Shown here piece by piece: positions 50,578 through 58,806 of a stretch of DNA of 64,000 nucleotides. The DNA lies in the NCBI GenBank assembly GCA_047633175.1, contig JBLIEQ010000003.1, positions 62,001 through 126,000 on the forward strand, written 5' to 3'. The notes under the pieces were generated by a model, which saw nothing but the letters and a program-made list of their open reading frames with translations, ran no database searches and had not been told where the DNA came from. Positions within the stretch are counted from its first letter, which is position 1. Each line of letters opens with the position of its first letter. Made by a program: the position numbers and the translations under genes. This DNA comes from Motiliproteus sp047633175. GTDB lineage: Bacteria > Pseudomonadota > Gammaproteobacteria > Pseudomonadales > Balneatricaceae.

Positions 50578-53412
50578 TTACCCGTTAATGGCATCGCTGA
50601 CCAGGGTTTCCTGCTCTTCGGCATGTTGTGACATATAGCCTGAGGCGGGTGCCGCTGAACCAGGACGCGCCGAGACGCTCAAATGCAGAGTGGGAAAAAG
50701 CTTCTGCAACAGATGGCGCATATGGTGCTGAGAACTATACCAGGCACCCTGATTCAGCGGCTCTTCCTGGCACCAGACAACGGTCTCGACGTTCGTATAA
50801 CTATCAAGAGCTGCGAGCAATTCCTTTTCGGGGAAGGGATACAGCTGCTCGAGACGAATGATCGCTACGTCGTCACGGCCGACCGCTTCGCGCTTATTGT
50901 AAAGGTCGTAATAGACCTTGCCGCTGCAGAGCACAACCCGCTTAACTTTGGTAGCCTTAAGGTCATCGACCTCTGCCAGGACATTATGGAAGGAGCCATG
51001 TGTGAGTTCCTCCAGGGTTGACACTGCTTGCTTGTGCCGCAGTAGCGACTTAGGCGTCATCACGATTAACGGTTTACGCAATGGACGTATCACCTGACGT
51101 CTCAACATATGGAACACCTGGGCCGGGGTGCTGGGCACGCAGACCTGGATATTATGTTCGGCACACATCTGCAGAAAGCGCTCAAGCCGGGCCGAGCTAT
51201 GCTCAGGCCCCTGCCCTTCATAACCATGAGGCAGCAGCATGGTCAGACCACACAGCCGTGCCCATTTGTGTTCCCCGGAGGTGATGAACTGATCGATAAC
51301 CACCTGCGCGCCATTGGCGAAGTCACCAAACTGCGCCTCCCAGATCACCAGGGTATTGGGCGCTGTCGTGGCATAGCCATATTCAAACCCCAGCACGGCC
51401 TCTTCAGACAGGAAGGAGTCATAGATGTTCATCCGGGGCTGATCGGCTGCAATATTCTGCAGCGGCACATAGACCTCGCCATCTTTCTGACTATGCAGTA
51501 CGGCATGGCGATGCGAGAAGGTGCCCCGGCCGACATCCTGTCCGCTAAACCTGATCGGATGACCTTCGGCCAGCAGGGTCGCATAGGCCATGGTCTCGGC
51601 GAAGCCCCAGTTGATCGGCATCGCTCCTGCGCCCATCTTCTTACGGTCTTCGAGAATCTTCTCGACCTGACGCTGGACGATAAACCCCTCTGGCTTAACA
51701 TCCAGCTTGGCGACCAGCTCCTTGAACATCTCCACACTCACTGTGGTATCACACTCAAGATCCCAGGCATGACCCAGATAGGGACGCCAATCGACGAACA
51801 GCTCTTCGTTAGGCACCGTCACCAGTGACTTGGCGACATGACGACCATCTTCCAGCGACTGACGGTAATCCTCTTCCATCGCCTTACTTTCGGCTGCCGT
51901 CACGACCTCTTCGGCGATCAACCGCTCGGCATAGAGGGCACGCGTGGTCTTCTGCGCCTTGATCAACTTATACATCATCGGCTGGGTGCCGGAGGGCTCA
52001 TCCGCCTCGTTATGACCACGGCGCCGGTAACAGACCAGATCGATAACCACGTCTTTCTTGAATTCGTTCCTGTAGTCCAGAGCCACCTGAGTGACAAAGG
52101 CGACGGCTTCAGGATCATCTCCATTTACATGGAAAATCGGTGCCTGAACCATCTTGGCGACGTCGGTACAGTATTCGGTCGAGCGGGAATCTTCGCGTCT
52201 GCTGGTGGTAAAACCAACCTGGTTGTTAATGACGATATGGACCGTACCGCCGGTCTTATAGGCACGCGTTTGCGACATCTGCAGCGTTTCCATCACCACG
52301 CCCTGTCCGGCAAAGGACTGATCGCCATGCAGGGTGATCGGCAATACCAGATCACCGGCCGAATCGTTGCGACGGTCCTGACGGGCACGCACTGACCCTT
52401 CAACGACCGGCGAGGCGATCTCGAGATGCGACGGGTTAAATGCCAGCGCCAGATGGACTTCACCGCCTGCTGTCGAGACATTGGAGGAGAAGCCCTGATG
52501 GTATTTAACGTCACCGGAGGTCTTTAGCGTCCGCTTACCCTCAAACTCATTAAACAGTTCCTGAGGGTTCTTACCAAAGGTATTTACCAGGACGTTGAGA
52601 CGTCCTCGGTGCGCCATACCGATGACGACCTCCTTGGTACCGTGCTTACCGGCGCGCTGAATCAGCTCATCCATACAGGGGATCAGTGCTTCGCCGCCTT
52701 CCAGGCCAAAACGCTTGGCACCGACAAAGCGGGATCCCAGATATTTCTCCAGCCCTTCGGCGGCGGTTAAGCGCTCAAGGATGTGTTTGCGATACTTGGG
52801 CTCGAACTCGGGATGACTGCGGACCGGTTCAATCCGCTGCTGCAGCCAGCGCTTCTCCTGGGTATCGATAATGTGCATAAACTCAGAACCTACCGTGTTG
52901 CAGTAGGTCTCTTTGAGATCTTCAAGAATTGATTTGAGAGGTGCTTCTTCTGTTCCAAAGAACAGTGAGCCCAGCTGAAAACTGGTATCAAGATCGGCCG
53001 CGGAAAGCTCATGAAAACGCAGATCAAGATCCGGCACGTCCTCACGCTTCATAAAGCCGATAGGATCTATCTTGGCGATCTGATGGCCACGCACCCGGAA
53101 AGCGTTAATCATTCGCAACACTCGAACCTGCTTCTTCTCATGCTCGGAGCTGACGCCCGATACCGGAAGTTTCTGCTGGGTAGCACGTTGATTTTTTGAT
53201 AGGTAGAGGAAGTGCTCGCGCACTATCGAGTGAGGAATATCCTGGGTTACAGTTTCCTGTATCCGGGGAAGCCGATCAAATTCTTCCCGCCACTCTTGTG
53301 AGACCTCGTTTGGATCTCTGAGATACGTCTCGTATAGATCTTCGACGTAAGCTAGATTGCCACCTGAGAGATGTGAACTGCGCCACATCAGCTCCATTAT
53401 GCCTTCATGCAT
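50578..53412 (-). CDS. sucA: 2-oxoglutarate dehydrogenase E1
   Basis: 944 residues from the ATG at 53412 (MHEGIMELMWRSSHLSGGNL), the usual SucA start; the frame extends 33 codons further upstream but that part is not conserved in the family. The thiamine diphosphate enzyme shows IGMAHRGRLNVLVNTFGKNP, HGDQSFAGQGVVMETLQMSQ, HVNGDDPEAVAFVTQVALDY and CYRRRGHNEADEPSGTQPM. It decarboxylates 2-oxoglutarate and succinylates SucB. The 225-bp gap to sdhB contains a terminator for the sdh genes, so sucA probably has its own promoter. Confidence 0.97.
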   Translation of the reverse strand: MHEGIMELMWRSSHLSGGNLAYVEDLYETYLRDPNEVSQEWREEFDRLPRIQETVTQDIPHSIVREHFLYLSKNQRATQQKLPVSGVSSEHEKKQVRVLRMINAFRVRGHQIAKIDPIGFMKREDVPDLDLRFHELSAADLDTSFQLGSLFFGTEEAPLKSILEDLKETYCNTVGSEFMHIIDTQEKRWLQQRIEPVRSHPEFEPKYRKHILERLTAAEGLEKYLGSRFVGAKRFGLEGGEALIPCMDELIQRAGKHGTKEVVIGMAHRGRLNVLVNTFGKNPQELFNEFEGKRTLKTSGDVKYHQGFSSNVSTAGGEVHLALAFNPSHLEIASPVVEGSVRARQDRRNDSAGDLVLPITLHGDQSFAGQGVVMETLQMSQTRAYKTGGTVHIVINNQVGFTTSRREDSRSTEYCTDVAKMVQAPIFHVNGDDPEAVAFVTQVALDYRNEFKKDVVIDLVCYRRRGHNEADEPSGTQPMMYKLIKAQKTTRALYAERLIAEEVVTAAESKAMEEDYRQSLEDGRHVAKSLVTVPNEELFVDWRPYLGHAWDLECDTTVSVEMFKELVAKLDVKPEGFIVQRQVEKILEDRKKMGAGAMPINWGFAETMAYATLLAEGHPIRFSGQDVGRGTFSHRHAVLHSQKDGEVYVPLQNIAADQPRMNIYDSFLSEEAVLGFEYGYATTAPNTLVIWEAQFGDFANGAQVVIDQFITSGEHKWARLCGLTMLLPHGYEGQGPEHSSARLERFLQMCAEHNIQVCVPSTPAQVFHMLRRQVIRPLRKPLIVMTPKSLLRHKQAVSTLEELTHGSFHNVLAEVDDLKATKVKRVVLCSGKVYYDLYNKREAVGRDDVAIIRLEQLYPFPEKELLAALDSYTNVETVVWCQEEPLNQGAWYSSQHHMRHLLQKLFPTLHLSVSARPGSAAPASGYMSQHAEEQETLVSDAING

Positions 53413-53694
53413 TATCGACAACCCTGTAGTGAGGGAATGCGCCTGAATTGGCGAACATTCTTGGCCCAGCAATCCGCATCTGCAAGCTCGCTGAGAAACA
53501 ACGCCCCTCATAGTAATGTTCAGTAAAATGTTATGCCGTATTAAGACTGAGCTTAAGAGATCAAGCAGCGCGCTGATTTCCGGCTAGCATTGACGCACAA
53601 GTCTACAGTACTTAAGACTATGCCGGAATAATGCTTTTTACCTATAAGCCTCTAAAAAAGTTGATCTATGCGATTTACGCAGTCAAAAAAAAGA

Positions 53695-53725
53695 TAAAAA
53701 AAATGGCGCGGATAACCGCACCATT
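53695..53725 (-). terminator. Terminator downstream of sdhB
   Basis: On the minus strand AATGGTGCGG-TTAT-CCGCGCCATT followed by a run of Ts; the stem has one mismatch. It begins 13 bp past the sdhB stop and separates the sdh genes from sucA. Confidence 0.82.
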
Positions 53726-53737
53726 TATTGTCTTGGA

Positions 53738-54442
53738 TCAGGTCGCCTGCTGCAGCAGCATATTGCGAATCTTACCAATCGCCTTAGTGGGGTTAAGCCC
53801 CTTGGGACAGACACTCACACAGTTCATGATGCCGTGGCAGCGGAACACGCTGAAAGGATCATCCAGCTCCGCCAAGCGCTCATTCGCCGCCGTATCGCGA
53901 CTATCGGCCAGGAACCGGTAGGCCTGCAACAGACCCGCCGGACCGATAAACTTATCCGGATTCCACCAGAATGACGGACAAGACGTCGAACAGCACGCAC
54001 AGAGAATACACTCGTAGAGGCCATCCAGCTTCTCGCGCTCTTCGGGCGACTGAAGTCGCTCGATCGCAGGAGGTGGCGTATCGTTGATCAGATAAGGCTT
54101 GATCTTCTCATACTGCGTGTAAAACTGGGTCATATCGACAACCAGATCACGCACAACCGGCAGACCCGGCAATGGACGCAGTACCAGCTTATCTTTATCA
54201 ACGACCGTAGACAGCGGGGTAATACAGGCCAGACCGTTTTTGCCGTTTATATTCATACCGTCAGAGCCACAAACACCCTCACGACAGGAACGACGGAAAC
54301 CCAGACTCGGATCCTTATCTTTTAGCAACTGGAGCAGATCCAGCACCATGATGTCCTTATTGCCGGGGATATCGATATGAATATCCTGCATATAAGGCGC
54401 ATCATCGACCTCAGGATTGTAACGATAAACACTGACTAACAT
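53738..54442 (-). CDS. sdhB: Succinate dehydrogenase iron-sulfur subunit
   Basis: A 234-residue subunit holding three clusters: [2Fe-2S] in SCREGVCGSDGMNINGKNGL with a later Cys, [4Fe-4S] in CILCACCSTSCPSFWW, and [3Fe-4S] in CHGIMNCVSVCPKGLNPTKA. It passes electrons from SdhA FAD to ubiquinone at SdhCD. It lies 12 bp after sdhA and is last in sdhCDAB. Confidence 0.98.
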   Translation of the reverse strand: MLVSVYRYNPEVDDAPYMQDIHIDIPGNKDIMVLDLLQLLKDKDPSLGFRRSCREGVCGSDGMNINGKNGLACITPLSTVVDKDKLVLRPLPGLPVVRDLVVDMTQFYTQYEKIKPYLINDTPPPAIERLQSPEEREKLDGLYECILCACCSTSCPSFWWNPDKFIGPAGLLQAYRFLADSRDTAANERLAELDDPFSVFRCHGIMNCVSVCPKGLNPTKAIGKIRNMLLQQAT

Positions 54443-54454
54443 GAGAACACTCCC

Positions 54455-56227
54455 TTAGTAAACGCGCTTCTTAGGTGCGAAAGTTTCAACGGTTTTGGGC
54501 GAAAAATTTACATCGCGCTTGCCGACTCGCTTTTCACCAGGGAAGAAAACAGAGTGCTTCAGCCAGTTAACATCATCACGCTCGGCGAAGTCGTTACGGG
54601 CATGGGCGCCACGGCTCTCTTTACGCTCTTCTGCCGCGATCGCGGTCGCTTCAGCAACCTCCAACAGATTTTCAAGCTCCAGAGCTTCAATACGCGCGGT
54701 ATTGAACGCATAAGACTTGTCTTCCAGATGCAGATTTTCTACCCGCTTGCGGATATCCACCAGCAGGTCAAGACCCTTCTGCATGCTCGGACCATCACGG
54801 AACACGCCGAAATAGAGCTGCATCGTTTTCTGCAGATCACCACGGACCTGAGCAACACTCTCGCCGCCGGTACTATTGTTGAGACGGTCCAGACGCGCCA
54901 TCGCAGCCGTAATATCGGCCTCGGTGGCATTATCAGCACTGTAGCCGGCATTAATCATCTTCTGAATATGAATACCCGCCGCACGCCCAAAGACCACCAG
55001 GTCCAACAAGGAATTACCACCCAGTCGATTGGCACCATGCACCGAGACGCAGGCGACTTCGCCACAGGCAAACAGACCCAACAGCGGTTGATCATTGCCT
55101 TCGGCATCCACCGTCAACGCCTGGCCACTGACATTCGTCAGCACGCCACCCATCATGTAATGACAGGTCGGGACAACCGGAATCAAATCCTTCACCGGAT
55201 CGACATGAGCAAAGGTCTTGGCCAGCTCACAGATACCCGGCAAGCGGCTCTGCAGCACCTCTTCACCCAGGTGATCGAGCTTCAGGTACACATAATCGCC
55301 ATCGGGACCGCAACCGCGACCCTCAAGGATCTCAAGCACCATGGAGCGAGCGACGACATCACGCCCCGCCAGGTCTTTAGCATTGGGCGCATAACGCTCC
55401 ATGAAGCGCTCGCCATCTTTATTGACCAGATAACCACCCTCACCACGGCAGCCTTCGGTCACCAACGTCCCTGCACCAGCGATACCGGTAGGGTGGAATT
55501 GCCACATCTCGATATCCTGCACCGGAAAACCAGCACGCAACGCCATGCCCACACCGTCACCGGTATTGATCAGGGCATTGGTGGTCGACTGGTAGATCCG
55601 ACCCGCACCACCGGTCGCCAAGACTGTAGCCAGCGCCTTGATGTAAACGGTCTCGCCGCTTTCGATGCAGATAGCGATAACACCGACGACCACGCCCTCG
55701 GCGTTCTTGACCAGATCGGTCGCATACCACTCATTAAAGAAGGTAGTACCGGCTTTCAGGTTGGCTTGATAGAGCGTATGCAGCAACGCATGACCGGTAC
55801 GGTCAGCGGCAGCACAGGTGCGAGCAGCCTGACCGCCCTCACCATAATTCTTAGACTGACCACCGAACGGGCGCTGATAGATACGCCCCGCTTCGGTTCG
55901 GGAGAAAGGCATCCCCATATGATCTAGTTCAAACACCGCCTGGGGACCCACACTACACATGTACTCGATAGCATCCTGATCACCGATATAATCGGAACCC
56001 TTGACGGTATCGTACATATGCCAACGCCAGTCATCGTTTGGATCTGAACTTGCAATCGCACAGGTAATCCCGCCCTGGGCGGATACGGTATGCGAACGGG
56101 TTGGAAAAACTTTAGACACACAGGCGGCCTTCAGACCGGACTGTGCCAACTGCAGCGCGGCACGCATGCCCGCGCCGCCGCCGCCAATGACGATAGCATC
56201 ATAGTTAAGCGTACGAATATTAGACAT
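54455..56227 (-). CDS. sdhA: Succinate dehydrogenase flavoprotein subunit
   Basis: A 590-residue FAD subunit. AIVIGGGGAGMRAALQLAQ is the nucleotide fold; PTRSHTVSAQGGITCAI holds the His that binds FAD covalently; GEGGYLVNKDGERFMERYAP and VPTCHYMMGGVLTN are active-site segments; GANRLGGNSLLDLVVFGRAA is conserved. It oxidises succinate to fumarate at the cytoplasmic face. It starts 3 nt after sdhD. Confidence 0.98.
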   Translation of the reverse strand: MSNIRTLNYDAIVIGGGGAGMRAALQLAQSGLKAACVSKVFPTRSHTVSAQGGITCAIASSDPNDDWRWHMYDTVKGSDYIGDQDAIEYMCSVGPQAVFELDHMGMPFSRTEAGRIYQRPFGGQSKNYGEGGQAARTCAAADRTGHALLHTLYQANLKAGTTFFNEWYATDLVKNAEGVVVGVIAICIESGETVYIKALATVLATGGAGRIYQSTTNALINTGDGVGMALRAGFPVQDIEMWQFHPTGIAGAGTLVTEGCRGEGGYLVNKDGERFMERYAPNAKDLAGRDVVARSMVLEILEGRGCGPDGDYVYLKLDHLGEEVLQSRLPGICELAKTFAHVDPVKDLIPVVPTCHYMMGGVLTNVSGQALTVDAEGNDQPLLGLFACGEVACVSVHGANRLGGNSLLDLVVFGRAAGIHIQKMINAGYSADNATEADITAAMARLDRLNNSTGGESVAQVRGDLQKTMQLYFGVFRDGPSMQKGLDLLVDIRKRVENLHLEDKSYAFNTARIEALELENLLEVAEATAIAAEERKESRGAHARNDFAERDDVNWLKHSVFFPGEKRVGKRDVNFSPKTVETFAPKKRVY

Positions 56228-56230
56228 TAC

Positions 56231-56584
56231 TTATAATCCCCACAATACCTGGATGCCCCATACCACATAACTGAACATCGCAGCTCCACAGATAACCTGA
56301 AACAGGAAACGAGGCCCAGTTGGCTTTATGTAATCGGTGGACACACTCCACAGCCCAATCCAGGCGTGAGCACCCAATGACAACAAGGTCATCAGCGTAA
56401 ACACCCGCACCCATGTCTGACTGAACAGGCCACTCCACTGCTCATAGGTCAGACCCGAATTGGTCAACAGATAAAAAAGGATAAAGACGGTATAAGCCAA
56501 CAACACAACCGCTGTAGCGCGCTGCATCATCCAGTCATACAGGCCGCTGCGGCCAAAACTTGTTATCGTAGTTACCATATCCAT
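56231..56584 (-). CDS. sdhD: Succinate dehydrogenase membrane anchor subunit
   Basis: A 117-residue membrane protein with three helices. SGLYDWMMQRATAVVLLAYT is the first, with the quinone-site Arg; VFTLMTLLSLGAHAWIGLWS holds the conserved His of the AHAWIG segment; DYIKPTGPRFLFQVICGAAM leads into the last. It overlaps sdhC by 13 bp. Confidence 0.96.
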   Translation of the reverse strand: MDMVTTITSFGRSGLYDWMMQRATAVVLLAYTVFILFYLLTNSGLTYEQWSGLFSQTWVRVFTLMTLLSLGAHAWIGLWSVSTDYIKPTGPRFLFQVICGAAMFSYVVWGIQVLWGL

Positions 56585-56949
56585 ATCCCCGCTAACAGCA
56601 TTGAAACAACACCGGCTATCAAAGTGACCTTGGCAATCATTGTGCCGCTTTCCAACTCTTCACAGTAGCCACAATCCATAATCAGATGTTTAATACCGGC
56701 AAAAGAGTGGTACAGCAGCGCAGATACTAGGCCCCAGGCAATCAGTTTCGCAAAGAAACTATTGCTCAGCATATCGGCAGCGGCGTCAAACCCCTGTGGC
56801 GAGTCCAATGACAGGTCGAAGACGTACAGCATAAAAGCAACACCAATAAACAGGATGATGCCAGTCATGCGGTGCAGTATCGACGCGATCGCAGGTAGAG
56901 GTTGCTTGATCGTACGTAAATCTAAGTTTACAGGTCTGGTTTTTTTCAC
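56572..56949 (-). CDS. sdhC: Succinate dehydrogenase cytochrome b556 subunit
   Basis: A 125-residue membrane subunit with three helices. RPVNLDLRTIKQPLPAIASI, LHRMTGIILFIGVAFML and LLYHSFAGIKHLIMDCGYCE are the family signatures; the His of YHSFAGIKH binds haem b and the HRMTG segment contributes to the quinone site. It is the first gene of sdhCDAB. Confidence 0.97.
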   Translation of the reverse strand: MKKTRPVNLDLRTIKQPLPAIASILHRMTGIILFIGVAFMLYVFDLSLDSPQGFDAAADMLSNSFFAKLIAWGLVSALLYHSFAGIKHLIMDCGYCEELESGTMIAKVTLIAGVVSMLLAGIWIW

Positions 56950-57068
56950 GGCTCTAATTGACTCTCACATAAGCCCACTGAAGGGGCGATTAGAAGGACG
57001 TGCTAGTACAAGAAACTGAGCCTGAAATCAGTTAATAAACCCCTATTTAGGCTCAACTTCGGTGCAAT

Positions 57069-57097
57069 AGTATACCGATAGACAGCGCCTAAAACAA
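57069..57097 (-). promoter_or_regulatory. Candidate sdhC promoter
   Basis: On the minus strand TTGTTT (57097-57092), 17-bp spacer, TATACT (57074-57069), about 120 bp before the sdhC ATG. The -35 is partial. The region 56950-57381 between sdhC and gltA holds no gene. Confidence 0.5.
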
Positions 57098-57255
57098 TTC
57101 TCGGGAACTAGACCAAAGACATATAGAGGCCCAACAACAGCTTAATTATTTCAGAATCAAAAATAGCGGCGCAGAGCCGATCAACGCTGAGATCCAGCCT
57201 CAGACTAGCTACCACCTAATTATGCTGCATTGCGAAGATTGGACTTTTGGATGGA

Positions 57256-57283
57256 TTGACTTTAGCGTCGATCGCCCTATAGT
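57256..57283 (+). promoter_or_regulatory. Candidate gltA promoter
   Basis: TTGACT (57256-57261), 16-bp spacer, TATAGT (57278-57283), about 99 bp before the gltA start. Both boxes are near consensus. Confidence 0.65.
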
Positions 57284-57381
57284 AACCACTCTTTATTGTA
57301 GGTCAGTTTTCTTAATATGACCTAAGCCATTGATTTATATACGGCCAAACCCTTAAACGCATAGAAACAACAGGAGCCGCC

Positions 57382-58665
57382 ATGAGTGACAAGAAAGCGT
57401 ATCTAAAGCTGGTTGTCGACGGTATCGAAGAAACCATTGAACTTCCCGTGCTGCACGGCACCGAAGGACCGGACGTTGTCGACGTTCGCGGACTGGTTAG
57501 CAAAGGGCTATTCACCTACGATCCCGGCTTTATGTCTACCGCAGCCTGCGACTCTGCTATCACCTTTATCGATGGCGAAAACGGTGTATTGCTACACGGC
57601 GGCTATCCGATCGAGCAGCTGGCCGAAAAATCTGATTACATGGAAGTCTGCTACCTGCTGTTAAATGGCGAGCTACCCACGCCCGAGCAAAAGAAAAAAT
57701 TCGTCCGCACAATCGGCCAGCACACCATGGTGCATGAGCAACTGGGACAGTTTTACCGCGGTTTCCGTCGCGATGCCCACCCTATGGCCATCATGTGTGG
57801 CGTCGTAGGCGCACTCTCTGCGTTCTACCACGATTCCCTGGACATCAATGATCAGCACCACCGTGAAGTCTGCGCTTACCGACTCATTGCAAAAATGCCT
57901 ACCATGGCCGCAATGAGCTACAAGTATTCTGTCGGTCAGCCGTTCATGTACCCTCGCAACGACCTGAGCTATGCAGAAAACTTCCTGCATATGATGTTCG
58001 GCACCCCCTGTGAAAAATATGTACCCAATCCGGTTGTCGCCAAGGCGATGGACAAGATCTTTGTACTCCACGCGGATCACGAGCAGAACGCCTCAACCTC
58101 TACCGTTCGCCTGGCAGGCTCCTCTGGTGCCAACCCATTCGCCTGTATCGCTTCAGGCATAGCCGCACTCTGGGGACCTGCCCACGGCGGCGCCAACGAA
58201 GCGGTACTGGCGATGCTGGAGGAGATCGGCGATGCTAAAAACATCCCTGAGTTTATCGCCCGTGCAAAGAACCCAGATGACCCTTTCCGCCTGATGGGCT
58301 TTGGGCACCGCGTTTACCATAACTTCGACCCACGCGCCAAGGTGATGAAAGAGTCTTGCGACGATGTGCTGACAGAACTGGGACTGGAGAACGATCCGCT
58401 ACTTAAGATCGCAAAAGAACTGGAAAAAATCGCCCTGGAAGATGAATACTTTATCAAGCGCAAGCTGTACCCGAATGTTGATTTCTACTCCGGAATCATC
58501 CTTAAGGCGATCGGTATTCCTGTGAATATGTTTACCGTGATCTTCGCGCTGTCCCGCACTATCGGCTGGATCTCTCATTGGAGCGAGTTCCACTCAAGCC
58601 CCAACAAGATCGGCCGTCCGCGTCAGCTCTACACGGGCCCAAGCAAGCGTGACTATCCGGGTTAA
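57382..58665 (+). CDS. gltA: Citrate synthase (type II)
   Basis: A 427-residue enzyme that condenses acetyl-CoA and oxaloacetate. The N-terminal domain (SDKKAYLKLVVDGIEETIEL, DPGFMSTAACDSAITFIDGE) marks the NADH-sensitive hexameric type of Gram-negatives. Active-site segments are LHADHEQNASTSTVRLAGSS, WGPAHGGANEAVLAMLEEIG and GFGHRVYHNFDPRAKVMKE. A GGAG site lies 8 nt before the ATG. It is divergent from sdhC and followed by a strong terminator. Confidence 0.98.
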   Translation: MSDKKAYLKLVVDGIEETIELPVLHGTEGPDVVDVRGLVSKGLFTYDPGFMSTAACDSAITFIDGENGVLLHGGYPIEQLAEKSDYMEVCYLLLNGELPTPEQKKKFVRTIGQHTMVHEQLGQFYRGFRRDAHPMAIMCGVVGALSAFYHDSLDINDQHHREVCAYRLIAKMPTMAAMSYKYSVGQPFMYPRNDLSYAENFLHMMFGTPCEKYVPNPVVAKAMDKIFVLHADHEQNASTSTVRLAGSSGANPFACIASGIAALWGPAHGGANEAVLAMLEEIGDAKNIPEFIARAKNPDDPFRLMGFGHRVYHNFDPRAKVMKESCDDVLTELGLENDPLLKIAKELEKIALEDEYFIKRKLYPNVDFYSGIILKAIGIPVNMFTVIFALSRTIGWISHWSEFHSSPNKIGRPRQLYTGPSKRDYPG

Positions 58666-58694
58666 GCTCTGGATTTAACCTTCGCTGGGATCGA

Positions 58695-58731
58695 AAAAAG
58701 GCCGCTAATTAAAATAATTAGCGGCCTTTTT
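58695..58731 (+). terminator. Intrinsic terminator of gltA
   Basis: AAAAAGGCCGCTAATT and AATTAGCGGCCTTTTT form a 16-bp stem with a short AAAATA-type loop, ending in Ts. It begins 30 bp past the stop. Confidence 0.94.
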
Positions 58732-58740
58732 GTGGTTGGC

Positions 58741-58806
58741 GCGAATTGTCGGACTAAAGTCCGACCTACAGCGAGGTAGACTGGGACTGCATCCCAGCCT
58801 ACGGAC
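58741..58806. repeat. Dispersed repeat family A core (copy 3) joined to family C (copy 2)
   Basis: GTCGGACTAAAGTCCGAC (58748-58765) is the exact family A palindrome; CTACAGCGAGGTAGA links it to CTGGGACTGCATCCCAGCCT (58781-58800) and ACGGACT, the family C hairpin. It lies between the converging gltA and rlmL and ends exactly at the rlmL stop region. Confidence 0.88.

Noticed and set aside
53413..53511. N-terminal extension of sucA (33 codons)
   Set aside because: SucA proteins start at the M(H/Q)EGIMELMWRSS segment; the extension is Cys-rich and not part of the family.
54554..55927. Long plus-strand open frame (457 codons) opposite sdhA
   Set aside because: Antisense shadow of sdhA; composition rich in His, Arg and Gln, with no recognisable domain.
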